DNA of 64,000 bases. It comes from Clonostachys chloroleuca. Lineage: Eukaryota > Ascomycota > Sordariomycetes > Hypocreales > Bionectriaceae. The notes under the pieces are model-generated. The model had not been told where the DNA came from and did not search any database. It saw only the letters and a list, made by a program, of their open reading frames with translations. A program made the translations under genes and the position numbers. Position 1 is the first letter of the stretch. Each line of letters begins with the position of its first letter. The stretch lies in the NCBI GenBank assembly GCA_037952775.1, contig JBANAY010000003.1, forward strand, positions 35,030,001-35,094,000. Reading direction: 5' to 3'. Positions 1 to 12,064 of the stretch are shown one piece after another.

Positions 1-3000
1 GACGAGAGAACATTGACTGTTGTGTCTTGGAGCTCATTGACAACCTTATCCGTGTGCTGCTGCTTGCTGTAGAACTTCACCAGCTCAGATAGCTTGGTCA
101 AGGACTCCGAATGCGCCCATCCATGGGTTTCACGAGCCCCAGTGATTCGAGTTTGCAGAATCTTAACAGCCCTTTCGTTCTGTGCGGCGGAAGCAGACTC
201 GAACTTGGATGATGCGACAAGGTCTGCTTGTTCTTCGTAGATGGAGTCGAGAATGGAAGAGATCTCGGTATGGTCTACCTCTGTCGACTTGATCTTTAGA
301 AGTTCCTCGTAAAGGCTCACAGCATCGAGCTCGTAGCGCTTGGACTCTTGGCAAACTCTGGCCAAGGAGAGCGTTGCTTGAATAGTGATGGACGCGTTCG
401 TGCCAAACACTGACTTGCACTGACCCTGGTAATCTACGGTAACCTTGTGCAGAACATTAAAGTCGCTCTGGATGTTGCGTAGACAGTACGTGTATCGAGT
501 GTAGAGCTCGCGGTCGAATTCCTGATCATTGAACCTGGGGTTCAGCTTGGGCTGTTTCAAGAATGTAGTGAACAGGGTCCTGTAGTAAGGCAGCGCCTCG
601 GAGAACAGCCCCTTGTTCCAAAGCTCAGTCGCTACGATAACACAAGGCTCAAACGTCTCGGGCTTGCAAATATCATGGCCTTTGTTCAGGGTACTAATGA
701 TCTTCTGGTAATACTCAACAAAGACGGGACGAGGTCTGGTGAGCTCAGCCAAGGTCCAGAGCATCTTGATGACTGTAGGATCCTCTGGGCCGAGTTCAGT
801 GGTGTAGTCCTCCAGCATCTCCTGGCGGATGTTAATCACCTGATTGACTTGAGATCCTCTTTGGAAGAAGCCTAGTAGGTTCACTGTGACGCGCTCTCGA
901 AGCTTGTCTGATACACCGCGGCTGACACGCATAGAGCGATATATTCGGAGACGGATGTCTTCTTCTCTCTGGAGTCGGCGGCGCGCGTGGTAGCACTCGG
1001 CGAGGCGCTCGGCAAGCTCAACGCAGCTCTGCACGTGCTTGCTGGGGGCGATGACATCTTGAACACTGGATGAGAAGATGGACGGCCAAACACCGCGTAG
1101 CACTTTCTTGATTAGCTGTGTGGCATCCTGCCAGCGATGCTGCGAGATGTAGAAGCCAACAAGACGATTCACAGCAGCGAAGCTGGAGTCGTCCATGGTG
1201 CTGATCGACTTGGATGCCTCCAGAACGGTTTCCTCAAGCAGGGTCTCAGAGCTCGAGTAAGAGCTAATCGAAGAGACGAGCTCTCTAGAAGTGGTCTGGA
1301 TGCTCTGCTGAATTTCCTTGTAGCTCGAGGACTGAGTGCGGTTGGTGTTCTGGTAGAACTGCGAGCAGTGCTTGAGAACACTCAAAGACTCTGATGTCAA
1401 ACCCAGCGATTTCATTACGGTGGCCATCTCGTGGAAAAGAGAGACGGATGATTCGGTAACAGCCATACTGCTCTGCTTGTACTCCTCCCAGACGCTCGAA
1501 AGTAGAGATGCGGATTCCGTCTCTCTCTTCTGCGCCTTCAGGAACTTGGAGTACTCGAGAACAGCCTTCATCTTTCTCTTCTCCCACAGCTCAGAGTGGT
1601 GTGTGCAGTACTGGCGGCTGGCATGCTGCCATATTTCAATGTAGGAGTGCTCAGCTACCTCCACTTGACCATGCTTGATCTGCTTTTCGGCCTGCTTGAT
1701 CGAATATTCAAAATCGTATGAATCAGTTCTTTCAATGAGCTCGTCATGTTCCTCGACATCGAGGAGGAGGTTGACGCTCTTATCATCGTGAACTTCTTTC
1801 TGCTTGTGTCCCTTGAGATGCACATGAAGATCTCCTTCACGCTGCAGAATTACTCCCCCATTACTGATTGAGGATCCGATTGATGAGATTATTTCCTGAG
1901 CTTTGCTATCTTCCTTTGTCAATTGGTAATGTTCAACAAGGCGATTCCAGGTAGACATGACCATCTCGGAGTTCTGGCCGTACTGAGCCTTGTAACATTC
2001 TATCAAGACCAGCAGCGCATCTTCTCTCTTGACCATCATCTCTGTCTTGGTGTTTGTCGCCATAGAAGATGTCAGCTCAAGGAACGCTGAGGCAGTCTGC
2101 ATGGTGACGGGGTGACGGGGCGACAAAAGAGTATTCGCCATTGTAGTCGCCTCGTGGAACAGGTGAACTGATTCAGTCGTGTACCCGACCCTTCTGTAGA
2201 GCACGGCCATGAGGATAACGGCCTGAAGAGTCACAGTGCTCTTTGTGGAAAAGACCTGGCGGCAAATGTCTGTCATGATAGCCTGGTAGGCAAGCAACTG
2301 GGGGGTAGGTCTGTTGTCCCAAAGAGCACCCTGAAGAAGGATAAAAGTGCTGGAATTTGGGATGTACTTGGATATTTTCTTCACGGTAGCCGAGTCGCCC
2401 TCCTTCACATAAGTTGGGGTGCGTCTGAAGTGGACGGGCCAGTAACGGATGGCAAAGTCCAGCAGAGGGAACTTGTTCACCAGCTGCGCCGTCTCGTGAG
2501 CATCGAGGACGTCAAGAGAAGGCTCGTGTTGCTGAGTGATAGTGGTCTTGATATAGAAGAGAAGCCTTGTGACAAAATCTGTCTGGTAATCCTTGACCTC
2601 GGGCACCAATTTCCCCTTAGCAAAAAGATCCAAGATAGCATTGCGTGTGAGACCATGGCGAATGTATGCCAGGCCATCTTGCAAGAAGACGAGCGAGTTC
2701 ACGGGCCTCAAGTGAGACAGAACGTCGATGGGTTGATCCTGGATAGTTTTATCAAGCTGGATCGAAAGCAGAGAAGCTAGCTCTTTCAGTGAAAGAGGGC
2801 GCTCGGCAGTCGCGAGCCAGAGCAGCATCTTCTTCGCCTCTTGAGTCACGCTAGGAGCGCTTATAGTGTGCGTGACGAAGTCGACAATCGCTGACTGCAT
2901 GATGGAGTCGATAGCTTTCTTTAGAGACTCAGAATCAGGCTCATTGCGAACTCTCTTCGTGGCAAGCTTGGCCCAAAGGAAGGATCCTTTAGAAGCCGTG

Positions 3001-4760
3001 GTGATACGATTGACCAGTGTCTCCTGCTCCAATTCAGACAAGGAGGCGAAGGCCTTGGTGTGGTCGAAGTGACCTCTGACAACGGCCATGATGTCGTCAA
3101 AAATTAGGTCTTCATTGATTTGAATGCTTGTGTGAGCATCCGCAGAGGCCGTCTTCTCGGCACCGAGGGTAATGAGTTTGACGTTTGTCCCCTTGGTGGC
3201 CGAATTGGTGAGCTTTTGGAGAAGAGTTGCCTCGCGGCAAGAGGCCTCGTCGATGCCATCAACAACAATAACGAGCTCCTTGGCTCCAGGTAGAGCAGCG
3301 GACAGGGCTCGGTCTAGCGCTGACCAAACAATATTGTCATAGTCGCCGTCATTGGCTGCTTTGCTGCATTTCTCGCAAGCATCGGATAGAATCTCCAGTA
3401 GCTGGACATTGCCGATGCGTTTATCAAAGAGCTGAGACAGAATGGTCTTGGCGATAGCTCGAGATGAAGTCTCTGCAGGGATTCTGCTGTCTGTTCGCTC
3501 TAAGTTAGAAACAGCCAGGGAGATGTGATTCAGTTACGGGGAATGCCTTACTGATGGGGATGAACAAAGTGTTGTATGCCACACCACCGACTGGGTGTTG
3601 CAGGTAGTCAACGATGACAGACGAGAGGACCGTTTTCCCGGAACCTTGTTTGCCGCTTATCGAGAGAGTCTTGCAGGAACCCTTCAAGAAGCGTGTCAAG
3701 TAAGGCCCGATCCAAAGACAAGTCAATTCCTCTCGGTCATGAGCCAAATGCGACATTGAATTGGCGACATTGGCGAGAACATGGTCTTCAGGACTAACCC
3801 AAGCCTTAATGGCTTTCACGGAAGACACTAGATTGCAATAGTTAGCAATTATGATATACTGTAGGATGTGAACCGCATAGGAAAGAAGAGGGCGGTCTCA
3901 CCCTTGTTTACGTCCAGACCTTCCCTGACGAGTTGATGACGCCACATCGCCTCGGCAGTCTTGTCACATCGATCGATGAAGGCTTTGATCTGCGAAGTAA
4001 AAGTGCTGTAGATGTTGACCGAAACAGACGCGGATGTCATGCCGCGGATAGCTTTGTGAAAATGGGTGGAAACACTAGCAACCAGCGTAACGAGATCCGA
4101 AAGAGCTAGAACTAGCTGCTCACGAATCTCTTGAGAGACACTAAAGAGCTCGGTGCGTTCTAGGAGGTTCACTAATGACACGGACATGTTGTAGAAGAAG
4201 CCAAATGAAATCATCAGAGCTGGGGCATTTTCTTTTCCCAGCTACAATAAGTCAGTAAGACATTTAACATTCAGCACTCCCTAGAACGCTCATACCTCGA
4301 GTAAGATGGCACAATAGCCATAAGCAAGCTGCGTCGCAATGTAACTATCACCGGCGAACTCGGAAATTGCAAGGTCAAAAGAATTCAGCCTCTCGACAAA
4401 CAGTTGCGCCCAGGCGAGCACCTTGTCGTGGCTGCTTCCCTCTGGAGGCAGATGGCTCATGCGCTGGGTGCTGATCCAGTCCAAGATGGATTCGTGGGAG
4501 GCACTGAGAAGCTTGGACGAAGTCGTAGAGCCGAGCTCCTCAGAGCTGCGGCGCCTCAGGGAATAGACGACATTGGATATGTTGGAAGTGTCCACCATGC
4601 TCATCTTCCTGCTACTGGCACGAGACGTGTATCTCGTAATTGAAGTAGCCGAGTAGTTTTCGTCATCTTGTGGAATCGAGATGCGTCTGCCGTGAAAGAG
4701 AGGACTGATAGGAAAGTGGGATGTCGAGATCGGCGCGGGAGAGACGATGCCGGGAGCCAT
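1..4760 (-). CDS. STAND-type NTPase with C-terminal helical repeats (3' end outside window)
   Basis: This is a large cytoplasmic signalling-type NTPase of the fungal STAND/NLR class, about 1,500 residues visible, and it runs off the window start. The ATG at 4760 is the first in frame; an earlier extension begins only with TTG. Introns are at about 4295-4242, 3901-3828 and 3551-3500, each GT..AG and restoring one frame. Residues 1-330 are a helical N-terminal region. The Walker A motif GKQGSGKT lies near residue 335 and a Walker B-like stretch LVIVVDGID lies about 110 residues later. After an NTPase/winged-helix-like segment the rest is alpha-helical and TPR-like, rich in Leu, Ala, Ser and Glu, with no WD40 or ankyrin signature visible. 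Such architectures belong to fungal non-self-recognition repertoires; the exact role is inferred. The frame is open over the whole visible span. Confidence 0.85.
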
Positions 4761-6741
4761 CTTGAGTTTTGAAGGACCGAACAAGTATACAGAAAAGGAA
4801 CTAGTTGTCGGACGTGAAATTATGGCACCTGTATCGGTTAGCTGATGAAGATTATTGTCGCGATTAACCAGATAAGAATCATACCCAGGTAAAACTTGGG
4901 TGGAAGTAGGATGGAATTGAGTGTGGGATCATTTGAATCCGGCAATCAAGTTCTAAGAAGCTGGAGAGATCAATTTTCACTTGGAGTAAGTTATTCTTGG
5001 GAAGATGAAGAACGCTTGTATGAGAAGTGATGGCAGTGATGAATAAATATGCTTCTGATATCGTGTTCTGAAATCATCATACCCATCGCCATCGCCTAGT
5101 ACGAAGTACGTCACATATCTTGCAGGGTAATCTTGTTTACGATTTGTGGCGAGCTGAAACTACACCTTCTAGCGGGATCTCCGGACTCCTCTTCACGATT
5201 TCAAATTATTTCGGCACGGCCTGCATGCCTTGTCGGGTCTAGTCTGTCACAAGCAGCTTGCCAAGTCTGCGAAGCTTTTGTGATTGTATGAGCAACCGGA
5301 AGACTTATGAGTTTTGCTTTCCGTCACTGGTATGGAAAGCCAACTCTGAATGCAAGCTTGAGCGAGCCAAGCTTTGGATCCTTCTGACATGACGTGTGTT
5401 TGCAGCAATACCACGTTTCTTCCGGTCAAGAGTTCTTCCTTCTTCATCATGGCAATGCATCATCGGGCCCATTTTATTAGAGTGTAACCCGTTGCGAGCT
5501 TCGATCTGAAAACGAAGTTCCCAGCAGGGTGGTCATTGCCGTTGAAATGCACATGAGATAGATGGATGTGATTCACTGATACCGTGAATATCGAGTACGA
5601 CATATGAGCTTGGTTGTTAGCTCCCCACAGTAAGCCGCCGCATAACTCTCAAAGCTAGCTATAGCTCCAAGTTCTAGTATCTGCAAGCTCATGTGGGTAG
5701 GTTTCCCCCGCACGGTACACGGCTGTGGATTATTTATCTCGGTATGTGTGATATATGCCACTCATTCTCTGGCTCTCAAAGGTGTCTCCGGAGAACATTA
5801 CTAAGTATAAATATTACTCTTTCGCTTAGTACTGAATGACTGCAACCTGTCCTCTATATGTGTCACTTGATAGATGACACCGCTGTACTCCCAACCAACC
5901 TGATATTAATGGATCATGAGATATATCACTCTGACAATAAATATAAGGTTTATAATGTTTCGGATACTATGTCGATGACAGGTGGATCCGAGACAAAGTT
6001 AGAACTTGACATTCCCGTTCCTAGCTCCATGTTACTCCGCATGACGCGCATATTGAGAACGTGAAATACCCATGGACGTAATAGAGTGTCATTCAACAGG
6101 AATGCTGACCTGTGGGGTTCCTAGCTGATCGAGATCAAATTGAGCCTGTCAATAAATGCTTACACCAATGCCGAGGTGGGGAAAGTACACATTCCGTTGA
6201 TCCCTCTTTCGAAGAGTCAATTTGACAGGCAGCTCTGACCTGAATTAGCATCGACAGACAGCCACTGACGTGAAGCTTTTGAACATATGAAACCATCTGC
6301 TCTTTCGTGGAAAATATTGAAGAAGATCACATTCCAGCGTGACATTCCTTCCCACCTTCTTCTGTTACGAGAGGCCGCCTAAATGTACTTGTCTCAAGGT
6401 GAAGGCTGATTGAATGCATTTGACTATCCTTTGCTAGCCATTGAATGAACACCCGCCCATTGATGCCTCTGTCCGCCATGATGCATCCGGATTTTTTTGT
6501 TGGTGTGACGTCTTCGAAATTACGTCTCTTCTCCGAGAAGCTAAATTTTACTAAGCAATCGCATATTGAACACCGGTTTTTTTTTTTGGGCATCACACGT
6601 AAAGCTATAAAGCGAGTTGATTGGTGTTTTGAGGGAATATTAGATGAACCCGATCATATCTACTACTGCCTATTTAGACAATCGTTGTATTCTCTGTACA
6701 AAAATTAAATAACCAACGCTAGACTATCTACTCTCCTTTCT
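4761..6741. other. Intergenic, no gene seen
   Basis: About 2 kb between two minus-strand genes. It holds the promoter of the STAND gene and the 3' flank of the kinase-like gene. The few open frames are short, overlap in conflicting frames and resemble no family known to me. The part from about 5,560 to 6,710 is visibly AT-rich. Confidence 0.6.
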
Positions 6742-7857
6742 TTACATGCTCTCAATAAGATCAACAACCTTGTGATCCTCAATAGCAGCAATAAAGCGCG
6801 GGACCATAGCCCAGATATTTTCGAGAGGATGCATGGCTGTTGTGGTGCAAATCCACCCAAACCCGGTAATATGCGATCTCTTGTACTCGACCATGGTATC
6901 CTCCTCACTAGTCGAGAACTTAGGTCCGCCGTTCTTATGAAGGCACTCGAAGTAGTATTCCAGTAGAGACATTTCATGTTCGCGGCGGCTCTCAACCTTC
7001 ATAGAGCCAGCAATGAGGTAAGCAATGTCATGGAAGCACGAGCCACCGTGAATAAGCTGCCAGTCGATCATTCCCACAGCACCATCAGGCGCTATGCTAA
7101 TGTTCATGAGGTGAGCATCGCCGTGTACTAGGCATTGGTATTTAGGGTTCCGCGTAGCAAAGTACTTGGCCATATAAGCCTCGACGCGCTTCGAATCCCT
7201 CATGTTTTCAGGGAGAGGCGGATGCTCTGGATCCTTGACGAATTCGCTGTAAGGTAGACCAGGGAACATACCCATAATGATCTCGTCGTAGTCCATTGTC
7301 AGCCAGGGATACTCCTTCTGGCCTTGGCCCCACGTGGCGGCGTGTAGAATCGCAAGTTCGGCAATGGCACGCTTCACAAGTGAAGGGCCCCAGGGCTCAG
7401 TAGCTTTACTAAAAGTATAGTTCTTCTCCCCGAGGTCTTCCATTACAATAATTCCTTGCTCAGAGTTCTCAGCTGCCCACCAGGAACGAAGAAGATTCAT
7501 CTCCGGGAGTTTAGGGGCGATTTCATTGAAGAATCTGACTTCGCGGCGATACATGGCGACGAAGAGGGGCATGGCGGCTTTCAAGTCGGGGTTGAAGCCT
7601 CCTTTGACAAACACACTATTTGGTTTGTCTGTTGCCGTCTCAGACTCGTCGTAGGTGATGAGGAACACTAGCTTGCTAGCGGTGCCATGGATTTCGTCCT
7701 TCTTGCGGATCAATTTGATCTTCAAGCCAAGCACCGAAGCAAGCCACTCCTTTGTAACATCTTCAGGAACAAGTGGAAGGAAGATTTCTGAACGATTTGG
7801 GAGAGTGAGTGAAGTGTCGGTGGTGGTAATAACGGGGGCTGTAGTGGTAAGGGCCAT
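6742..7857 (-). CDS. Ecdysteroid-kinase-like (CHK/APH fold) small-molecule phosphotransferase
   Basis: Intronless gene for a 371-residue protein of the aminoglycoside-phosphotransferase fold, EcKinase/CHK-like branch. The catalytic HGD is at residues 245-247 (LVHGDAHLMNI) and the metal-binding Asp at about 265 (GMIDWQ). The N lobe has a Lys in VFVKGG near residue 85 and a hinge-like IIVMEDLG near 136-143. I chose the ATG at 7857 (MALTTTAP). An open extension upstream to 8070 crosses the TATA-like sequence and does not look like part of the domain. Fungal members are mostly uncharacterised; they are expected to phosphorylate a hydroxyl group of a small metabolite with ATP. The substrate cannot be read from the sequence. 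The length is normal for the family and the protein looks cytosolic. Confidence 0.85.
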   Translation of the reverse strand: MALTTTAPVITTTDTSLTLPNRSEIFLPLVPEDVTKEWLASVLGLKIKLIRKKDEIHGTASKLVFLITYDESETATDKPNSVFVKGGFNPDLKAAMPLFVAMYRREVRFFNEIAPKLPEMNLLRSWWAAENSEQGIIVMEDLGEKNYTFSKATEPWGPSLVKRAIAELAILHAATWGQGQKEYPWLTMDYDEIIMGMFPGLPYSEFVKDPEHPPLPENMRDSKRVEAYMAKYFATRNPKYQCLVHGDAHLMNISIAPDGAVGMIDWQLIHGGSCFHDIAYLIAGSMKVESRREHEMSLLEYYFECLHKNGGPKFSTSEEDTMVEYKRSHITGFGWICTTTAMHPLENIWAMVPRFIAAIEDHKVVDLIESM

Positions 7858-7976
7858 CGTGATAGGAGACTTAACAGCACGCTTGATGAAATACAAATAG
7901 ATATCACAAACTAGGGCTATGTTTCTTGCGAATAATACAGAGGGTGAGATGATATCTAAGAGGGATTGGTGGGCTC

Positions 7977-7982
7977 TATATA
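7977..7982 (-). promoter_or_regulatory. TATA-like box of the kinase-like gene
   Basis: TATATA lies about 120 bp upstream of the ATG at 7857 on the minus strand, a usual fungal distance. It is a motif match only. Confidence 0.35.
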
Positions 7983-9675
7983 CTTGACCAAATACCACGT
8001 GTTGGACAGAAAGCCTGTAGAACAGTTCGGCTGTCCCAGTGGGTATCGCCCATCCTCTCCGCATGTGCACAAAAGGGTGGAAGATCTACTTTCAGGGGTC
8101 AGTGAGATAATTAACACAAGATCTATATGTTACTCCGGACCATAACAGTCCATCTGTCGGCCAAGGGGTTTGAGAGCTGTCCTACATAGGTAGGTCAAAT
8201 GGGGATGGGTTAAAGATGGTGCTCCACTCTAGCACGTTGCCTCGTTACATTGCGAGTGCCGTTCACTATGAAGCCACTAGTTATGCTTCTGGTGTTCATT
8301 GGATCGAATCGTGACGGAACACCCTAGATGCCGCCCTCGTGGTGGAACCGACAGGGTGGTGATAACGGTGGTGACATCTTCGTATCCGCTTCAGCTCAGA
8401 AGGAGCTGCTGCTCATTAGAATGCATAAAGATTAAATCCACCTGGGCGTAGGTACGGCCGAGTGGATGTGGTGGCAGAAATGGACCATTTCATCAACGTT
8501 ATTATCATTGCAAGGCAAATTAGAACTCGCACCTGTCGTTCGCCCCATCGGATATGCCACGAGCTTTCTAGCATTATGGGAAACTCGAGAATTACGAAAG
8601 AGCGCCAATAATACACAAACCATCCCTGCCTTGTTAAGTCTCCTTTCCGCCGCCCTTCTTTTATCCACACATTCGGCACGCCTTCCCGGATAAGTGTTTC
8701 CAACGGGAAAAGTACCTGAATCGTCCTAGGCATTCGGCGACCAACCAATTGGCTCTTCAAAGGTGTGTCTTTATCTCTCCACCAACCCTCACCGAGCCCC
8801 GTCATATTAGACGTTACGCAGGCTAGCTGTGCGATTTTTCGAAATTTCCTAAAAGGTATGCATTTCCCGCTAAATCTATCCTTGCAAAAGAGTTCTAAGC
8901 TCGAGGCCGATGTCCCACACCCAAACACTCTAACAAGCTCAGAGCTGAAACCTCACGACACTCGCATGACTCGTTCCTTGAATGATTATAGAGTGTGGTA
9001 TCAACATACGAATGCAAATATGCGATTGCAAATCCAAATCGAATCAACGCAGATGTAGGCCATGACTTTTTATCCCTGCTATGCAAGAAATCATACTTCC
9101 GGTGGCTGGCTCAACACTCACTTTGGCCGAGAGTTCGGTTCATCCATCGCGCGCGCAAAATGCAAGATCTAATGCAATACGACGCTACTCTACGCTGCAA
9201 CGTCTCAGCTCACCGAAACAGGAATCATCCAAAACGCGAAATGTGGACCACCGAAGATGTGATTCTTCCCTTGTCGGACAGAATGGGTCAAGGCCGAACT
9301 CGCGAAACGGCTGGAATGATTCCATCTAAGCGCAAGCCATTCCATAATCTGTGGCATCGGACAACATCAGATGCATAAGTTGAGGTAAATGAGATGGATA
9401 GCTAATTAGGGTTGCGAAGTTTCTGAATATTAGACGGTTTATGTTTATAGGACAGAAAATTCAAAATTATTATTACTCTATATTAGCATTATCCCGCAAC
9501 CAGATTACCTCCATATTTGAAAAGAGTGTAAAGAAAGAAACATGGAAATCTCCTCGTCTACCGTCTATCGTCTAGCATCACCTCCGAAAACCAAAATCAA
9601 ACTCAACTCTGTGAAATATGTGGCACCAACTGCACCGTCTCAATTTCAGAACAGTCTCTCAGCCATACTCCTGTC
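7983..9675. other. Intergenic, no gene seen
   Basis: About 1.7 kb. Several overlapping open frames of 60-170 codons occur on both strands, but none has recognisable domains, coherent splice sites or a biased reading frame. I regard them as chance. The start of the gap is promoter for the kinase-like gene; the end is the 3' flank of the esterase. Confidence 0.55.
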
Positions 9676-11505
9676 TTACTCGCTCGAATCGTAGCCTGAC
9701 TGCCACCACGCGCAACGAGTCTCGTTGACCACATTTGTTCCGACCGAGAAGCCATCCCCGTTAATCCTGATCAGTGATTTCTCACTCCCCCAAGTGGGAA
9801 AGGCCTCATAGGTTCCGTTCGATTTCGTTACTGGCTCTCCGTTTATCGTAAAGCTAGCGATGGCTCGCTGCAAAATATCTTGCGCAATCGGCCGAAAAGC
9901 TGGAGTGGCAGGGTCGTTGAAGGTATACTTCAAGTCTTGAGTGTGGAATCCCGGCGAAACATCAAACAAGTCTAGTAGCAAAATGTTAGGTCATCTTCTT
10001 GTCAAAGTCTTGAACTTACTTACATGCGTAGCTATTTCCTCCAAACGCTTCATGGGCGGTGAGGAACGTGCAGTCAAAGATAGCGTCGCCCCAAATGGCC
10101 CTTTGGCTTGAGCCTTGGGCAACATCTCCCAGGCTGAGGTTGAAAGGATAGAGATCTTTAACCAGGTGCTCTCGGTCATTCTTGGTGTAACCAGGAAGCG
10201 AGTTCTGTATCCAGGAATCAAGCTGCTCCTTAGTCTTTACCTTCGGGTTAAAGAAGAAACTTCCCTCGAAGCTGTTATGGGCAGCCAGCAACCGGACAGA
10301 CTTATCAAACGCGCCATTTTTGAATGATTGGTAGAGAGTATCGGGTGCCGTCTTAGAATCTCGTACCGGGGTGTGTATGTAGGTCGTGTCTGGCGCAGAT
10401 GCGAGATGAGCCGCGTTGCCGCGGATGATAGCCTCCGAGGATAGCTTCCGCGCATCCGCTAAGGATGAGACGTTGAGCTGAGAGAGGAAGTCGGCATAGC
10501 CCGATTCTGGAACTTGAAGGTTTGAAACCAGAGCTGGAGATTGGACAATGGCTTGTGCGAACGGGGCTTTGATGTTTGTGCTGTTAGAGGGGCCGGTCAT
10601 ATGAAGAAGGACAGAGCCTCCGCCAGCGGATTCACCCATGACGGTGACTTTGTCCCTTGAGCCACCAAAGAGATGGATGTTATCTTGCACCCATTGTAAA
10701 GCAAGTCGCTGGTCTAGTAGGCCTGCATTCAGGTCTCCATCTTGCTCAACCTCACGCCCAGAAAGGAAGCCAAGGGCGCCAAGTCGATAGTTTAGACCAA
10801 CGAATATCATGCCCTTGTCGCTGAATTCTTTAGCATGCTCAAGAAGCCCAGACGGGACGAAACCTGGGGTTGGAGAGCCGTTTTTGGAACCAAATGCGTA
10901 TCCTCCGCCATGAATCTAATGTCTGGTTAGTACAACTTAGACAGCAATTTTTAATTGGGATTCACGAACCCAGACAAGTACGGGAGCACCACATTTGTTC
11001 TTGAAGATTCTCTTAGGGACGTGAACATCGAGAAAGAGGCAATCTTCTGAAGTGGCCTTGTTAAAATCGATTGGGGGAATGGAAGAATCCTGGATCTCCT
11101 GTTCCCATGCTTCGAGAGTAAATGGCTTCCCGTTGGTAAAAGCACCAATTGGTCCGAATGCTCTGGCTTGCCATCCAGCAACTCCTTGGGGGCAGGTTCT
11201 CGGCTGTGAGCCATTTTGGATCTCATTACGGTTCGTCAGTGGAGGTCGAGGAGCCCTAAAACGCAAGTCTCCAACAGGAGGCTGGGCATAACGGATGTTG
11301 GAAAATTGGTAGACTTCCGTTGAGGAGTTGTATGATATGGCTTCGTGACGTTCCTACAATTGTCAGTATACCTAGACTCGACCATATCTTCGGAGGAGCT
11401 CACATAGCCAAGATCAACTACTGGAAGCTTTGAAGTTCTTGTTGGCGAAGCATGCGAAACAGATGCCAGTAGCATAGATATAGAGATAAGGCTGTTGAAA
11501 TGCAT
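9676..11505 (-). CDS. Secreted type-B carboxylesterase/lipase
   Basis: Alpha/beta-hydrolase of the carboxylesterase type-B family. The ATG at 11505 gives an N-terminal signal peptide ending near residue 19 (VSHA-S). Three introns of about 50 bp (near 11403-11354, 10972-10919 and 10023-9972) join the exons into one frame. The oxyanion-hole motif HGGGYAFGS is near residues 164-172, the nucleophile elbow GESAGG carries Ser258, and a C-terminal GFHTQDLKYTF holds the probable catalytic His; the Glu in NSFEGSFFF is the probable acid. A Cys pair early in the protein (EDCLFLDV) is typical of the family. It hydrolyses ester bonds outside the cell; the substrate is unknown. The gene is divergent from the transcription-factor-like gene at 12,065, so the two may share a control region. 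Confidence 0.92.
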
Positions 11506-12064
11506 CTTGCTAGAGAGATTTCTCAGTGTACTTGTTGATCGAGGCTAAGAATTAGCGGTGATAAGTGTTGCGAAAACAGATAGAAGTCAAGTAGTCTTAT
11601 ATACACCAAAACATCTTCGTGATGCGCTTTCAATGCACAATTTCGACTACCCCAGCTTAGACTACTCAATTAGGAAATCTCACGTTCATTCTTTCGGCTC
11701 ATAGAGGCGGCCGCCTGGGCTTGGCGCTATCCGTAAGGCCACGCTGACATGAAATTAGACACACTTCCCAAAACAGTAGCGTATTACCATTCAAGACGTG
11801 GCGGTGGTCAAGGGCAGTGCTTTTTCTAACCGTGAATTTCTGCCGACGTCATCTTCCACTCTCCATCACTTGGGCCTGCTTCTCGCCCATGCCGATGAAT
11901 CCGATCTGGTGAGCCGATTACCAATATAGTCCAAGAGACGGCCAAACTGGGTAAACAGCAGCGAGCCAAGACCGGGGAGACTTGAACGAAGGCTTCATCC
12001 GATCGCATTCGTACCCTGCCGACCCGAACGAGCGAGCAAAGTATTGTGGGAGCCGGCATACAAC
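11506..12064. other. Divergent intergenic region
   Basis: About 560 bp between the esterase (minus) and the transcription-factor-like gene (plus). It must contain both promoters. A TATA-like box serves the esterase side. No clear operator could be identified. Confidence 0.5.
11598..11603 (-). promoter_or_regulatory. TATA-like box of the carboxylesterase gene
   Basis: TATATA about 95 bp upstream of the esterase ATG on the minus strand, inside the divergent intergenic region. Confidence 0.4.

Noticed and set aside
4761..4784. Start of the STAND gene at 4784
   Set aside because: The codon is TTG; the ATG at 4760 is the first real start.
8416..9378. Overlapping open frames on both strands between 8.4 and 9.4 kb
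   Set aside because: Short, conflicting, without recognisable domains or consistent splice sites.
12044..12064. Start of the transcription-factor-like gene at 12044
   Set aside because: The codon is TTG; the first ATG in frame is 12065.
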